64,000 nucleotides of DNA from Psococerastis gibbosa (Eukaryota > Arthropoda > Insecta > Psocodea > Psocidae). Location: the NCBI GenBank assembly GCA_963971405.1, contig OZ020491.1, positions 11,712,855-11,776,854 of the forward strand. The letters are read 5' to 3'. The notes under the pieces are model-generated. The model had not been told where the DNA came from and ran no database searches. It was given only the letters and a program-made list of their open reading frames with translations. The number at the start of each line of letters is the position of its first letter. Position 1 is the first letter of the stretch. A program made the translations under genes and the position numbers. Shown here piece after piece: positions 1-11,460 of this stretch.

Positions 1-555
1 CGTAAGTCCATATAGCCCAAATTTAATCGATACTCAATGAGTTCATTCAATTTTGACCTACCACTACCCCTCCCAAAAATTTGGGATGGAACCGCCACTG
101 CCCCCAGGGTTGCTCACCAAGAAAACAGTACGAAAGGAGATAAATGAAAGCCTGTCTGATAGCCATTCGATGTTCTACTGACAGGGGAGCACACCACCTA
201 TATTAACGGGGAAATGCCCAACAGACTCATCAATAGATGTCATACGGACGGGTCCTTAATAAAGCAACATGGAAGCATTGGGAAAGGCTTTTTTTACATG
301 TCGAAGCCGGTGGGGTTTGGTCTTTGCCGCCATTAGTTTACAGCAGGGGTCACAAATGGCCCTTTTGCGCCTTGGGTGCGACCCTTCTTATATTTGCACA
401 TTTTCTATTTGTTAACTTCATATTTAAAAGTCATGAAATATTTGAATGATTAATACTACTTGACAATTTGATGTTGTTGTAACAAGGAGGTTAGGACGCT
501 TAGGTTGATAATTGATTGGGTACCAATAGTCATATTATGAAACATAATTTTAAAA
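1..555. other. No gene seen
   Basis: AT-rich sequence without a recognisable gene or repeat boundary. A 70-codon open frame at 237-449 matches no family I recognise and has no supporting context. Confidence 0.5.
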
Positions 556-626
556 GCAACTAGTGCTTACCATTGACACAATGAGACAGGCGAAATCATG
601 ACTTAACCAAGTACAGATACGAGTCT
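556..626 (+). repeat. Fragment of interspersed repeat family P (3' end)
   Basis: The stretch from the motif TTACCATTGACACAATGAGA to AGATACGAGTC recurs near 22062-22122 and 44950-45012, and in reverse near 9603-9640. Only the terminal 70 bases or so of the family are present here. No coding capacity is evident and the class is unknown. Confidence 0.6.
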
Positions 627-1814
627 GGTTTTCGGTAACACGGTTCGCCACTTTTTTTCTCCTCTGATTTTGCATTGTGTCCCTCTGGTTACAACTTCCC
701 TTGGTTCAGGTAGCTGCTGTGGAAGCCCCAGGACTAAATTCTGTTTTTGCTTCACTTTAGGCCCGGTGTCAATCGCCCCCGTAACGTTGCCACTCAACAA
801 TCGTCTCAAAAACATGCCAATTAGACCTGCATGTGTTGGGAAAGGCTAGGTTAGGACTGCTGAAGCGTCAGAGTAAAAATGCAATGCACGGGCTGTTTGG
901 GAAATTGTTCGCAGCCCAGTGCAAAAGAAGCGGACTATGCAGGTTAGAAGAGAAAATCACGTGGAAGAGCGTCAAAGAAGGCGTGTACGCAAAAGGCAGA
1001 GAACAGGGTCACAGCAGATTAGTAAAACTCAGCATATGGAGGAGGATTAAGACCTGGACGAAATCTGACAGGCCACAGAGGTAGAAGCTGTAAAACCTCC
1101 AAGTGTTGGAGAACTACAAGAATAAGTAAATCTGGGAATATTTCAGTGAAATATTACAGATAATGTCATCTTAACCCCAACACGGGTTGGCAAACATATA
1201 AAAAATGCTTCTATTAAATTTCTTTCACTTTAACTTGTGTAGGAGACTGTGAAGAAAGGTGTTACCTTCCAGCGAGCTTTTAAAATTATGGCTGACACTC
1301 ATGCCACCAAGTTTTCAGCTTTCTTCTCCAACTGAAATGTGACAAGAGAGTGAAACAAGTTCTTTCATCTTGTATATCCCGCTGTTTAGTTGACGTCTTC
1401 ATTTTTGACTTTTTGAGTCTCCCAGCTGATGCTGTTGCTCAAAGCTAACTTTCCTTTTTTTTCTCAACATAATTTACCCTTTGTGTGAGGTACACCTCTA
1501 TACACATCCGAGTTTTAACATTTCTTTTGCGCACAATTTCATATTTGATATGATGGTTTACAACAGTTTCTACAGAAGCACTCGCTGAGGTACAATCATT
1601 CATGGTAAGCAGGATTTTTGTTACCCAGTATTTTATTTTCTAAAAATACTCGTAAATGTGATTTTTTATGGTGCCCTTCACGCCTTAGACTGGAAACATT
1701 GGCTTTCTTGTTGCTTTTTATCTCTTTAAACGAAATGCCAAATTGAAATCAATGGAATGGCATTACATTCCCTCCAGTGATATAATAAAAATAAAAATAT
1801 GTGATATTCATATC
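627..1814. other. No gene seen
   Basis: There are short open frames at 603-815 (minus) and 833-1084 (plus) but neither resembles a known family or has splice or promoter context. No tandem or inverted repeat stands out by eye. Confidence 0.45.
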
Positions 1815-2030
1815 GTAATGAAATGTACGCCGATGACAGTGTTACGCCTCTGGATGGCTTTGGACCCGGTGTGTTGAACCTGCTGACGACCGCTGACAAT
1901 GAGGGCCTAGTTGGTAGCATTGCACAGCGGGAGTCAGAGGCGAAAGAACAAACCAGACTCGACGGGACCAAGGCAATCCGGAGGGCGAAGATTTTGGCCT
2001 GCTCCTGTCGTTTCAAATACATCCACATAG
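1815..2030 (+). other. GC-richer open frame, unrecognised
   Basis: A block clearly richer in G and C than its AT-rich surroundings is open in one plus-strand frame for 88 codons (1823-2089) and on the opposite strand for 100 codons. The plus-strand product begins MYADDSVTPLDGFGPG. It could be a decayed piece of a transposon open frame, since YADD resembles the reverse transcriptase active-site box, but no other RT motif follows, so I do not assign a function. A (TA)n microsatellite follows at about 2036-2062. Confidence 0.2.
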
Positions 2031-2031
2031 A

Positions 2032-2067
<36 letters not shown>

Positions 2068-2321
2068 AGTCTCATCTACTTCTTTATAGGGTAAGTATCA
2101 CATTCCTTTTATATAGCAGATTTAGGTGTTATATGGTACCTCAGATTCACCCTGATCTCTAAATCCAAGGAATCATATGACATTATGAGGAATTTATGTA
2201 ATTTCTATTAGAGGATTTCGTAAGCGGCATACAAATTGAGAACAAAAGCTTACGATTTGGAAACGGGCCGTTTGTCTAAACGATCTATGGTTGCTTTGCT
2301 AAACATGCAGTCTAGATTTTT

Positions 2322-2575
2322 ATAGAGGAGAGATGAGACATTCACCCCCCCCCCCAAGGATATTTTTTAACTTCTGGTGCTACGTGCCACGTCTTTTTTG
2401 GTCCATCAGAGCCCGCATCAAACACCTCCGAGTAATAATTCCAGTCGTGGCAGCAAGGCTATTCCGCTATTGTCCGATTGGCAAAAGAAGCCATTTCAAT
2501 GGTGGAAGAAGACATGGCCGGTGGCACCAGAAATAAAATAAAAACATCATTGACAGAAGCGAATGCCCCTCTAGT
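2322..2575. repeat. Degenerate relative of the GGAGAGAT-TIR MITE
   Basis: The left end (GAGGAGAGATGAGACATTC) and the internal words near 2385 (GTGCCACGTC) and 2560 (GAAGCGAATG) match, in the same order, the inverted-repeat element that is tandemly amplified at 58.2-59.2 kb. The right end is poorly preserved. An 11-C run follows the left end. Confidence 0.4.
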
Positions 2576-2599
2576 GCAGCCCATATAAATATGGCTCGG

Positions 2600-3440
2600 G
2601 CAAACCAGAGAAATATATTAACTGGAATGGCAGGATCTACCATATCCCTTGCAGCATAGCCGAACGGATACTTGGACCCGGTCAAAACACTGTGCTTAGC
2701 TTGTGCAGGCCTTTCACCCAGCGAAAATGCGTACTTATGCGTACTAGCCGCCATATTGATAACGGTCTACAGCCCCGCGATGGCCGGCAAACATCGTTTG
2801 ATGCTTATATAACACACAGACAAGCATGATTGTTTGTAAACATGCACCGTCATTACGAAACATCTCTATTGACGGTTTATCCGTTTAAAAAAAATGAGGC
2901 CTCTCAAGAACTAAACAAACCAAATAAATAAAGACATGAATAAATGCAAGGAAAACGCAAAACGTAGAGGGCTGAGTAGTGTTATCAGCCACGAGAAAAA
3001 TGGCAGCCATCGCTCAAAAAGAAAAACGTTAGTGTCCATTACAAATATGAAGGCTCCTTCATCACCCCTGTCTCGCAATCGCTACAAGGAAAAGCCTCCT
3101 CAAACGACTTGGTATTAAAATATCTTCGAGAATGAAAAAGATAGCTTTGAAAATATAACGAGATTTTTTCGTTTATTTTCTTTATTATTCTTAAGAAAAA
3201 TGGGTTAAACTTGGGGCGAGTTTTTTTAAATTTAGATAAGAGAAACAAAAGGACTGTGATGATCCCGTCAGAAGTAACCAGTTGTGATTATTTTTGGGCG
3301 CCGGGAGGGGGTTAGTTGCGGGGGGGGGGGAATTTAAAAAGAGGGGGCAAGAAAAGGGTCACATCGACCATAATTATTCCTGATGAAGTTGACTTAAGCT
3401 TAAACGAAGCTGTTGTTCAGACAAGTACAGTAAGTACCGT
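2600..3440. other. No gene seen
   Basis: Nothing is recognisable apart from a G run at about 3320-3330. Open frames here are short and unsupported. Confidence 0.45.
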
Positions 3441-3449
3441 AAGTATGGG

Positions 3450-3782
3450 ATAGCTCTGATATGGAGACAACGCCGAAATAAACGTAATACTCAACGGAGA
3501 AGACATAGTCCGGTTCATAAAAGCGCAACGCATAAGATAGCTACAATACGTCGTAAGAATGTCAGACAACCGCATGCCGAAAAAGAAGTACAAAGCAAGC
3601 ATAACAGGAAGACGACTTGCTGGAAGTTCCCGAAAACGCTGGAAGGATGAGTTGGAAATTGACCTTCGCGAGTTGGGAGTCCGTGGATGGTGGAGCGTTG
3701 TACAAAACTGAGATGACTGGAGAATTGTTGTCAAGCAGGCCAAAGCCCCTCAAGGGCTGTAGAGCCACAAGAAGAAGAAGAA
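3450..3782 (+). pseudogene. Non-LTR retrotransposon (LINE family A), 3' end of reverse transcriptase ORF
   Basis: Translation in the plus direction, with frame breaks, gives the C-terminal tail common in arthropod LINE reverse transcriptases: NNAEINVILNGEDIVRFIK, then RMPKKKYKA, GRRLAGSSRKRWKDELEIDL, RELGVRGWWSVVQN and AKAPQGL followed by stop. An in-frame stop after VVQN and at least one frame change show it is dead. It ends in AGAGCCA plus a GAA-rich tail at 3762-3782. The 5' part of the element is missing, as expected of target-primed insertions. A second copy of the same family lies at 45478-45918, also on the plus strand. Confidence 0.8.
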
Positions 3783-4433
3783 TAATATGTAAAAATATAA
3801 CGTTCGCGTTTTTCAAGCGAAAAATATTTTCGATGTTGTCCTACCTAATAAGGTACAAAAGTCAAGCTCATGAGTAATGCAATGGAAAGGCTGTATCACC
3901 CCTCCTGCTCAAAAACCAATTTGCAATAAATATAATAACGCTGTCCACATAAAAATGGCTTACGCAATATGTACAGCAACTACTAACAACATCACATAAA
4001 ATGTCACTTAAGGAGAGAAGAATTTTCAATGAGTAAATGTGCTTTACAGATGAAACATAACTGAGAAAAGCTTGATACTATAATATAAGTAGCTTTTGGG
4101 TAGCTTAAAGGGTAACTTGATGGAATACAACTAGTCTCAAGAAAAAATATGACAGCTCATTGGGGTCAAAGCCTGATGGCACGATAATCTTTATTGACCA
4201 CTGCTCTATATTGTGGTCAGCAACATGCGCGACTAAATTTGGCAGAAAGGTACCCATATGGAGATTGGCCCAGTAGGGCATTTTTCATATTACTTATGTC
4301 AAGTCTACCCACTGGGCCCGGAACCATACAACTATTCGTCATATCGTCACTATGAAAAACCACGCTCGGCCTGTGGTAAAAGCCAATTCAAGTTGTACAA
4401 ATATTTTTGAGACAAATAAATAAATTGAATTGA

Positions 4434-5288
4434 ATTTAAGCATACTTCTATTCAGTCATAAACAACAGAAATTTAATTGAGACATAGATAGATAGATATG
4501 TTTCTATATATATAGAGAAAGATAACATACAGAATAGAGACAGTTTAACACCAAGAGAAATATCAAAAGAACCAATCCAATTTTTAAACTGAAGAAAACC
4601 AAAGAAAAGCACGTCAGTTTTCCTGTTATTTATTCGTATAACAAGTCTACCCACTGGACCCGGAACCATGCAACCTTTTAAACATACTTTTATTCATTCA
4701 TAAACAATAGAAATTTCAAGCACCAAGGGAAATATCAAAAGAACCCATCCAATTTTTAAACTGAAGAAAACCAAAGAAAAGCAGATCAATTGTCCTGTTA
4801 TTTACTCGTATAACAAGTCTATCCACTGGACCCGGAACCATACAACCATTTAAGCATACTTTTATTCATTCATAAACAACAGAAATTTAAAGCACCAAGG
4901 GAAATATCAAAAGAACCTACCCAATTTTTAAACTGAAGAAAACCAAAGAAAAGCACATCAGTTTTCCTGTTATTTATTCGTAGAACAAGTCTACCCACTG
5001 GACCCGGAACCATGCAACCATTTAAGCATACTTTCATTCATTCATAAACAACAGAAATTTCAAGCACCAAGGGAAATATCAAAAGAACCTATCTAATTTT
5101 TAAACTGAAGAAAACCAAAGAAAAGCAGATCAATTCTCCTGCTACTTACTCGTATAACAAGTCTACCCATTGGACCCGGAACCATACAACCATTTAAGCA
5201 TACTTTTATTCATTCATAAACAGCAGAAATTTCAAGCGCCAAGGGAAATATCAAAAGAACCTACCCAATTTTTAAACTGAAGAAAACC
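4434..5288. repeat. 172-bp tandem satellite, about five copies
   Basis: The word CCACTGGACCCGGAACCAT, or a one-base variant, recurs at about 4651, 4823, 4995 and 5167, exactly 172 bp apart each time. Each unit also carries CATTCATAAACAACAGAAAT, a GAAAATACCAAAG-like segment and TCGTATAACAAGTCTA. The first unit is longer because of an inserted GATA/TATA-rich stretch at about 4480-4520, and the last is cut at about 5288. A related CCACTGGGCCCGGAACC stretch at 4310 suggests the array once began further left. Confidence 0.9.
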
Positions 5289-5289
5289 A

Positions 5290-5728
5290 CTTATGAATGC
5301 CCACATGAGAACAAAGTTATTATAAAATGACTCATCTTTTCCAGTTCCACCTAATCTTTCCCCAACTACGACTTTTTTACATAAAGAAAAATAAAGAACA
5401 ACAGGGGGAACTTATGATTTGTTAAAAGTAATTCAGGTGTCCCCCCTTTCCGCTCTTCATTTAATTACCCCCTTTATGACAAGAGAAAAAGTATCATCGG
5501 TGCGTCTGACGTTGAAATATATCACGACTTTTAAGTAATATTCCTTTTTTTGCAGACTCCAACTTCTTTAACATAGGATTTGTTTCCAGAGAACTCTCCA
5601 AGTCGTTTAAGATACGACGTTGAGGGGGACTTTTTTCTTACTGGATTTTTTCGCCCCTATATTTGATGGAGTTGCCGCCCCCACCCTCTGCTTTTCAATC
5701 CTGCTATGTCATTATTTGCTTGCAATTC
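5290..5728. other. No gene seen
   Basis: Unique-looking AT-rich sequence without a recognisable element. Confidence 0.4.
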
Positions 5729-6595
5729 GGGCAAAGATTTTAGGGATGGCTCTGCTTTTTAGTAATAACAATATGGTAGAGATGATTAACATGGCAGTAC
5801 TGATTATATTAGGTACATATAACAGTAGTAATCGTTCGGAGAAACACCTTTTGGGTAATGGTTTTCGGGATAATATTGTAATTACAAAGACTTTCACTGC
5901 CGGAGTCGGATGATGAGGCAATAGAATCAGAAATTGAGTTGCTAATGAGCCTCCAAGATAATATCTTAGAAGTCTACGTAGTGCTGCTGATGATATCGAC
6001 CGCAGATGTTGACGAAACGATTTCAGACCAACCAAGGGCCATCGGCGGATTCTACAGCTTCACCATTTTCGGGATGAATTCCCCATTCCATTCTACATAG
6101 TTTGACCTGACGCCTGTTGATGTAAACCTTATGTAAGCACAATAAAATTCCACTACAATTTGGGCAAAGTTTTTAGGGATGACTCTGCGTTTTAGTAATA
6201 ACAATATGGTAGAAATAATAAGCGTGCCAGAACTGATCATATTAGGTACATATGAGAGTAGTAATCGTTCGAAGAAAGAAGATTTTCGGGATAATACAAT
6301 TACAAAGGCTTTCACTCAGAAGATGAAGCAATAGAATCAGCAATTGAGTTGCTACTGAGCCTCCGAGATACCATCTTAGAAGTCTACGTAGTGCTTACTG
6401 ATGATATCGACCGCAGATGGTGACGAAACGTATGGAAGTACGATTTCAGATCAACCAAAGGCCATCAGCCCGGATTCTACTGCTTCACCATTTTCGGGAT
6501 GACTTCCCCATTCCATTCTACATAGCTTGATCTGACGCTTATTGCAGTAAGCATTATGTCAGCACAATAACACTACAATTTGAGGGAAAGTCCGA
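5729..6595. repeat. 433-bp direct duplication, two units
   Basis: The unit starting GGGCAAAGATTTTAGGGATG at 5729 starts again at 6162. Both units carry TTTTAGTAATAACAATATGG, the block around ATCTTAGAAGTCTACGTAGT and CGATTTCAGA-CAACCAA-GGGCCATC. They differ by many substitutions and small indels, so the duplication is old. The central words (GATATCGACCGCAGATG, GACGAAACG) are shared with the fold-back element at 27441-27621 and with 49990-50098, so the unit contains a copy of that family. Confidence 0.8.
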
Positions 6596-6599
6596 AATT

Positions 6600-7019
6600 A
6601 CACGTCATACGCCACTATAGACAAATCAGAATTAAATAATGAACAACTTCTGATTGAACGGAACAATGTAGCAATTTACGGTGTACATGCGCTGCAAGGT
6701 TAAACTCGAGAAGCCATCGAGCTGCAGACTAAATACAAAATAATTCAATAACCTGGGTAAAACTACATTAACCAGAGCTCCGCATTCCAAGGTATGGAAA
6801 ATGCCAAGTCACTCCGTGCCTCTTCAACGTAGCTATTCACATTCTCATATAAAAAGTGAATCAATGGATATACTGCAGCTCTGCAATATAAAAAAACGGG
6901 AATGTTGAAGTGTCACAAGCATTGTCAACAGGCGAACAACGGAGGGCATTTAGTATTAAATTTATTGCTTCACTTGTTCTCTAAGTGCAAAGAATTCGCA
7001 AGAAAACCGGGAGGAACCC

Positions 7020-7020
<1 letters not shown>
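6600..7020. other. No gene seen
   Basis: No recognisable feature. Confidence 0.4.
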
Positions 7021-7074
<54 letters not shown>

Positions 7075-7275
7075 TTCGTCGGATTAATAACGACTTAGGC
7101 CACATATTTGGGCCCATAGAGCGACCCCGACTTGACTGTCCAACCAGCCCATAGGACAGTGGACCTCAAGTCCTACCATGTTTCCCTACCGGCACTGTGC
7201 ACACGACCAAGTTGTCTGCAGCTTTGAACCTGCTCTGGTCCGCTGGATTCAACTTGGTATGGCGGCCGGCGGGAG
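7021..7275 (-). repeat. (ACT)n-tailed interspersed repeat, family Q
   Basis: Reverse-strand copy of a repeat of about 290 bp. Read on the minus strand it begins near 7275 with GCCGGCCGCCATACCAAG, passes through AGAGCAGGTTCAAAGCTGCA and ends in a long (ACT)n microsatellite at 7021-7072. Plus-strand copies lie at 20581-20832 and 34707-35000, and truncated or interrupted copies at about 16081-16560 and 60429-60920. The block between the two conserved ends is shorter here because the central GTGGTTCGGAATCCACT part is missing. Confidence 0.85.
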
Positions 7276-7494
7276 GAACCCAGACATCCATGGTCAATGA
7301 ACAGTATGTTCAGACGGACAAGAGACAGTCTGAGGGAGAAAAGCCTCATAAGTGTAATAATCAAATATCTCATATAATATCTATCATAGAACTGTGAAAA
7401 ATATCAGGACAAACAGAAGAAATGTTTCTGAGCATTTTGAAATAAGATAAAATCTCTTTGTGTGTTAACAGCTGACAACAATTATTGAATTGAA

Positions 7495-7640
7495 TTTGTA
7501 CAAAAAGCGACTGGTGTAGTAGTCCCGAGGAAGGGGTTCAAAAATTGTGGCCAATTGGAGTTAGTGAAGGCCACATGTCATATATCGAAATGTAGAAGAG
7601 CATTTCTTCTAATTTAACGGACATTTCTACGGCTCTACGA
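7495..7640 (-). repeat. Interspersed repeat family B
   Basis: Contains AATTGTGGCCAATTGGAGTTAGTGAAGG and ATCGAAATGTAGAAGAGCATTTCTTCT-like words (shown here in shorter form: TTGTGGCCAATTGG, AATGTAGAAGAGC) that recur at 17281-17385, 49425-49590, about 53440-53490 and 63095-63310. The class is unknown and no coding capacity is visible. Confidence 0.6.
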
Positions 7641-8217
7641 TTGATATCGACGTTGCACAAAAAATGCGTAATGGGGGTACTCTGATTTGCTCCAAAGAGG
7701 AAGCTAGCCATAGATATTGGCGACCCCTGGATTACACCAGTTCGCATATATTTTTAATTTAATTTAATATTGGAGGTATACAGATTTTATCCACCCAAGT
7801 ACAATAGTAGAGCACAATTTCATACACAGAACTGCTAGTATAAGGTTTAATGCAGAGCATCTACCAGAGTGCCCAGTCCTTCTAGAAGACAGGGAAGACC
7901 TAACGGACGACACCTTCCAGGAGACAGCAAGGAGATACTGGTCAGCACGTTAAGGTTAGCATGAAAACAAGACTTTACGAGTATAGTCTTATTATTCGCC
8001 TTTTGTTTGCAATAAAGTCGTTTTTTCATTTCATTTTTTTCATTTCACGTCACGAACAGCTAACCTATCAAGGGTGGGCGTCGCTAATAAGTACTACAAG
8101 TATAAGGATGTTTTTAGTTTTGGAGCGGAGGTTATTCCCGTGAAGCTGATTGGCGACAGAACTTTATCAAATTCATGGAACAGTTATAGCAGCGAAAATT
8201 AAAAACACCTTATAATT

Positions 8218-8462
8218 GAAGCGTCTAGAAGCCAAGGGATGCAAGTGACCTTTTTTGTGTTTTTGAGCTATGTGCACCATGCTGTTACTCTAGCTGCTCT
8301 TTGTCCTAAAAAGAACATTAAGATCTGTCATTTTATCAATGCTAGAATTCATGGATAAGGGGTATGTTTGTACAATTTCAATTGAGTTACAAACTTTAGC
8401 CTCAATTATCTGGAATGCTTATTTTAGTCACTAGCACCCATTTGCCTCTAGGCACTTTAATT
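8218..8462. mobile_element. MITE family M1 (TIR AAGCGTCTAGAAGCC...)
   Basis: The left end AAGCGTCTAGAAGCCAAGGG and the reverse complement of the right end (AAAGTGCCTAGAGGCAAATG) form imperfect terminal inverted repeats of about 30 bp around a 245-bp element. A second copy at 14596-14849 shares the interior words GTGCACCATGCTGTTA and AATGCTAGAATTCAT. There is no coding capacity, so it is non-autonomous and the transposase family is unknown. Confidence 0.75.
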
Positions 8463-8595
8463 GCTGCATGAAATGTAAATAGCCCAAATCTTTATAACTA
8501 AAACAACAAGAATAAGAGCACGGTTACCTGCTGGTTTGCCAGAGACTAGAAGAAGCTGTGTCCCAGACAGATCTTCCAGATGCCAACGACAATAT

Positions 8596-8738
8596 ATTGT
8601 AGTATTATATGGTATATATAACACTGACATTAAATTAACTTTGGTTGAAGAGGTAACCACCTCGTTATAACCGAAATTAGAGGATATGGAAAAACTCCCG
8701 CCAAGCCCAGTTTTTTCCATATCCTCTAATTTCTGTGC
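8596..8738. mobile_element. Short element S (TTGGTTGAAGAGGTAACC) with internal hairpin
   Basis: Bases 8596-8670 match the reverse complement of the precisely bounded 97-bp element at 16221-16317, and also 37451-37528. In this copy the end has been turned into a fold-back: GAAATTAGAGGATATGG at 8673 is repeated in inverse at 8709-8733, giving a nearly perfect 24-bp stem with a 12-base loop. Confidence 0.7.
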
Positions 8739-9602
8739 CAATGACAAGGCCATCCAGGCCGCAAATTTTTTGGGTCAACATGCCCTAGGCCCGGACACGT
8801 TAAGTAAGCATATCCAAAAAAGAAAACAACTAATTTTGGGGTGACCCCAAACTCTACTTTGAGCTTCCACTTAAAACAGTTAATAACCCCCAGTTTTACA
8901 GAGAAAAGCGTTGACAGGTACAGATAAAAAATAAAAGCATGACAAGGTAGTTCTAGCGTGCACCACAACAACGGTAGTCAACATTAAAGCAAAAATCTTC
9001 AAGGCAATTTTATCCAGAGTATTCAACTCGTCCAAGAAACCCTTATACGTAAGGTAAGCTACAATATAAATCATAACCGCACCATAAAAAGAAAATGGCG
9101 CCCAAATATTTCTTCCCCGGTCTCTCATCAGTCCTCCGTAAACAATCCCAAAGATTTACGATTTCTTGGTCATCTAGACGACAGGGCAATTTATAGCTCT
9201 CTGTCGGCAGACGAAGAAAAATCGATAAAAGTTGGAAGGACTAATGGGAAAAGGAAGAAAATTTGGACGCGGCTGAATAGGGTGCGACGGGTCAGTCGGG
9301 CACTGTCCAGGCCACAGATGTTCGCAAGGGTTATAGCGGGACGGCAGGGGGGGGGGGGATAGGGGGCAGCAGATTATTGATGGGGGCTTGCCAGGACCAT
9401 ACGACGATACCGGATTTGCCGTTATACACTCACTTTCCGAAAATGATGCTCCTATTCAGAAATCTGATGGAAAAAACTAACAAATTCGGTATTACACTAT
9501 TTTACAGCAATTCAATTATGAAAAAAAACATTGCTATGAAAAATTAAACTTATCATTTTGTAAACTTATGACATTTTTCTATTTTTTTTTTTACTCGTAT
9601 CT

Positions 9603-9800
9603 GGTTTAGTCATGATTCCGCCTGTTATATTGCCTCAATGGTAAGCTAGTCTGAGCTTGTCCGTTATCGCTTGTAATCGGTGTAGGATGACATCAGCGAC
9701 GTATACCAGTTTGCCAATGGCCAAAAATGCATACGGAAACAACATAAATAACGTCCCAAATTCATGGGATTGTGGACATTGGACAACGGACCAATGGATC
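9603..9800 (-). repeat. Interspersed repeat family P (reverse copy)
   Basis: The reverse complement reads GGCCATTGGCAAACTGGTAT, then ACGTCGCTGATGTCATCC, then TTACCATTGAGGCAATATAA, in the same order as the plus-strand copies at 21903-22122 and 44877-45012. This is one of the fuller copies. No protein is encoded. Confidence 0.7.
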
Positions 9801-10614
9801 ACTTTAAGTAGGCATAGGCTATTTATTGTTTGTTCGATTTCCATTTTCCTTTTTTTACCACGTGGTCCTTTGAGCACTCCTAATATTGAAGGGCAGGAGT
9901 TAGTGAGAAGCGATCTTATCACAGAAATTATAACACATAGAATGTCTTAGGGGTTAACGTCTGACCGGGGCGAGTTCTGGAAATGGATTCGGGGCAACCC
10001 CCCCCCCCCACGCTGCGCACGCGGCATTAAGGGAGAAGAAGAAGAAAAAGAATGTTTTAATTTAAAGGGATAGACATAGAAAGACGATTTTTATTTGTAC
10101 CTAATATTCACACATATCAAGAATGCCACTTGCACACCTATAAGGTTCAGAAGCCCCTTAAGAGACAGTGCCGTTTTAAGTGTATTCATACTTTGCAGCT
10201 GAATTTCGAATCATTCCCATGCGATATGTCAGAAACAAAAGCAGCAAATCATCCCAATCCCCTGAAAATTCAATGAATAATGTCCACATTTGAATCAACA
10301 TTGTGTGTATTTTAAGCACACAAGCTTAAAATAACGAGCGCATTGTAAATAAAAAGTTATGGAAAAAATATTTTCTGATTTTCTTTGAAGAAAAAAAAAA
10401 TGGAAATTGAAGAAGCCATTTGTTTTCAATGGACACACTCGGGCCAGCAAATATACAGCGAGCCTAAGAAAACCAGATATGAACTAGCACATTAAAAGCC
10501 TTTAATGGCTTCCCATTTAGACAGCATGGGGTAAAAACAAAGGAAGGTTGAAAGATTGATGGTGGGCCGTGGAACCTGAGACAGTATCGGAAACGCTGGA
10601 AAAGCTCACCACGG

Positions 10615-10870
10615 CTGGAGAGTAGTAAATCAGGTCAGCACTAACGCAGTGGCGGTAATTCCCGCTGGTCACGGAGATTCTTCATGACACGCTAACCGCC
10701 ACTTTCTGTTCATGTCGGTAGCGCGATGGTAGGAGACTGGAGGTGTAGAGTTCGATCATTGGTAGAAGAGAAGATCAGCACTAATGCAGTGATAGTAGTT
10801 TTAGCTGGTAGCGGAAAATTTCATGATAGAACAAACCAACCGCCACTTATGGTAGTTCTATGACTCAATG
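10615..10870. repeat. Local duplication of about 140 bp, diverged
   Basis: TCAGCACTAACGCAGTGGCGGTAATT near 10633 is repeated in diverged form near 10773 (TCAGCACTAATGCAGTGATA), each followed by a GCTGGT...TCATGA... segment and CCGCCACTT. It is an old tandem duplication of unknown origin. Confidence 0.55.
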
Positions 10871-11348
10871 GGCAGTGTGGAAATACAGGGTGTCCCGCGA
10901 ATGCTAGATAATCCGTTAAGCGGAGGTATCAGGAATAATATGGAGATGAATTGGCCAATCAACTGATGGTCTAAGCGGGATTTCGGATAGCATGGATTTC
11001 AGGAAAATCCAAATCCCTACTTATTCTGAGGTCAATAATCTTAACGATTGGTTGGCAGCAGCTCCCTGCATATTATCATACGCTTCTCTCGTTCTCTGCA
11101 CCTTACTCTTCAGCTCTTGGTACGTTCAAGCTTCAAGCTCCTCCGTCCTTCATCAGTTGATCCATGAATTCCTTCTTCCTCTATACCTCTTCCTTTAAAG
11201 GATTATCCTGTGTATAAAAGAGAAATTTAAAAAAAATTCTAATTTGTAAGGCGCGAGAGTCAATTATGATGTGAATGTGACTGCCTCCAAACAATTAGCT
11301 TCGGTGCAATCAGGATTTACAATAAGTTTATATTTTTGCAAACCTATT

Positions 11349-11460
11349 TCTACGTGAGTATAAGTAAAGCTTTGTGATGATTGAAATTTTCGATTTCGAG
11401 ATTTTTTAACGGATTTAGACATTTTGAGGTCCCAGGAACAAAATTACAGTATTAGTAAAC
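11349..11460 (+). repeat. Interspersed repeat family D (5' part)
   Basis: The words AAAGCTTTGTGATGATTGAA and TTTTGAGGTCCCAGGAACAA match the start of the family seen more fully at 20178-20440, 49131-49330 and 53495-53870. Only the first 110 bases are recognisable. Confidence 0.65.

Noticed and set aside
7021-7072. A CRISPR-like array at the (AGT)n run
   Set aside because: It is a plain trinucleotide microsatellite at the tail of a retroposon-like repeat, in a eukaryotic genome.
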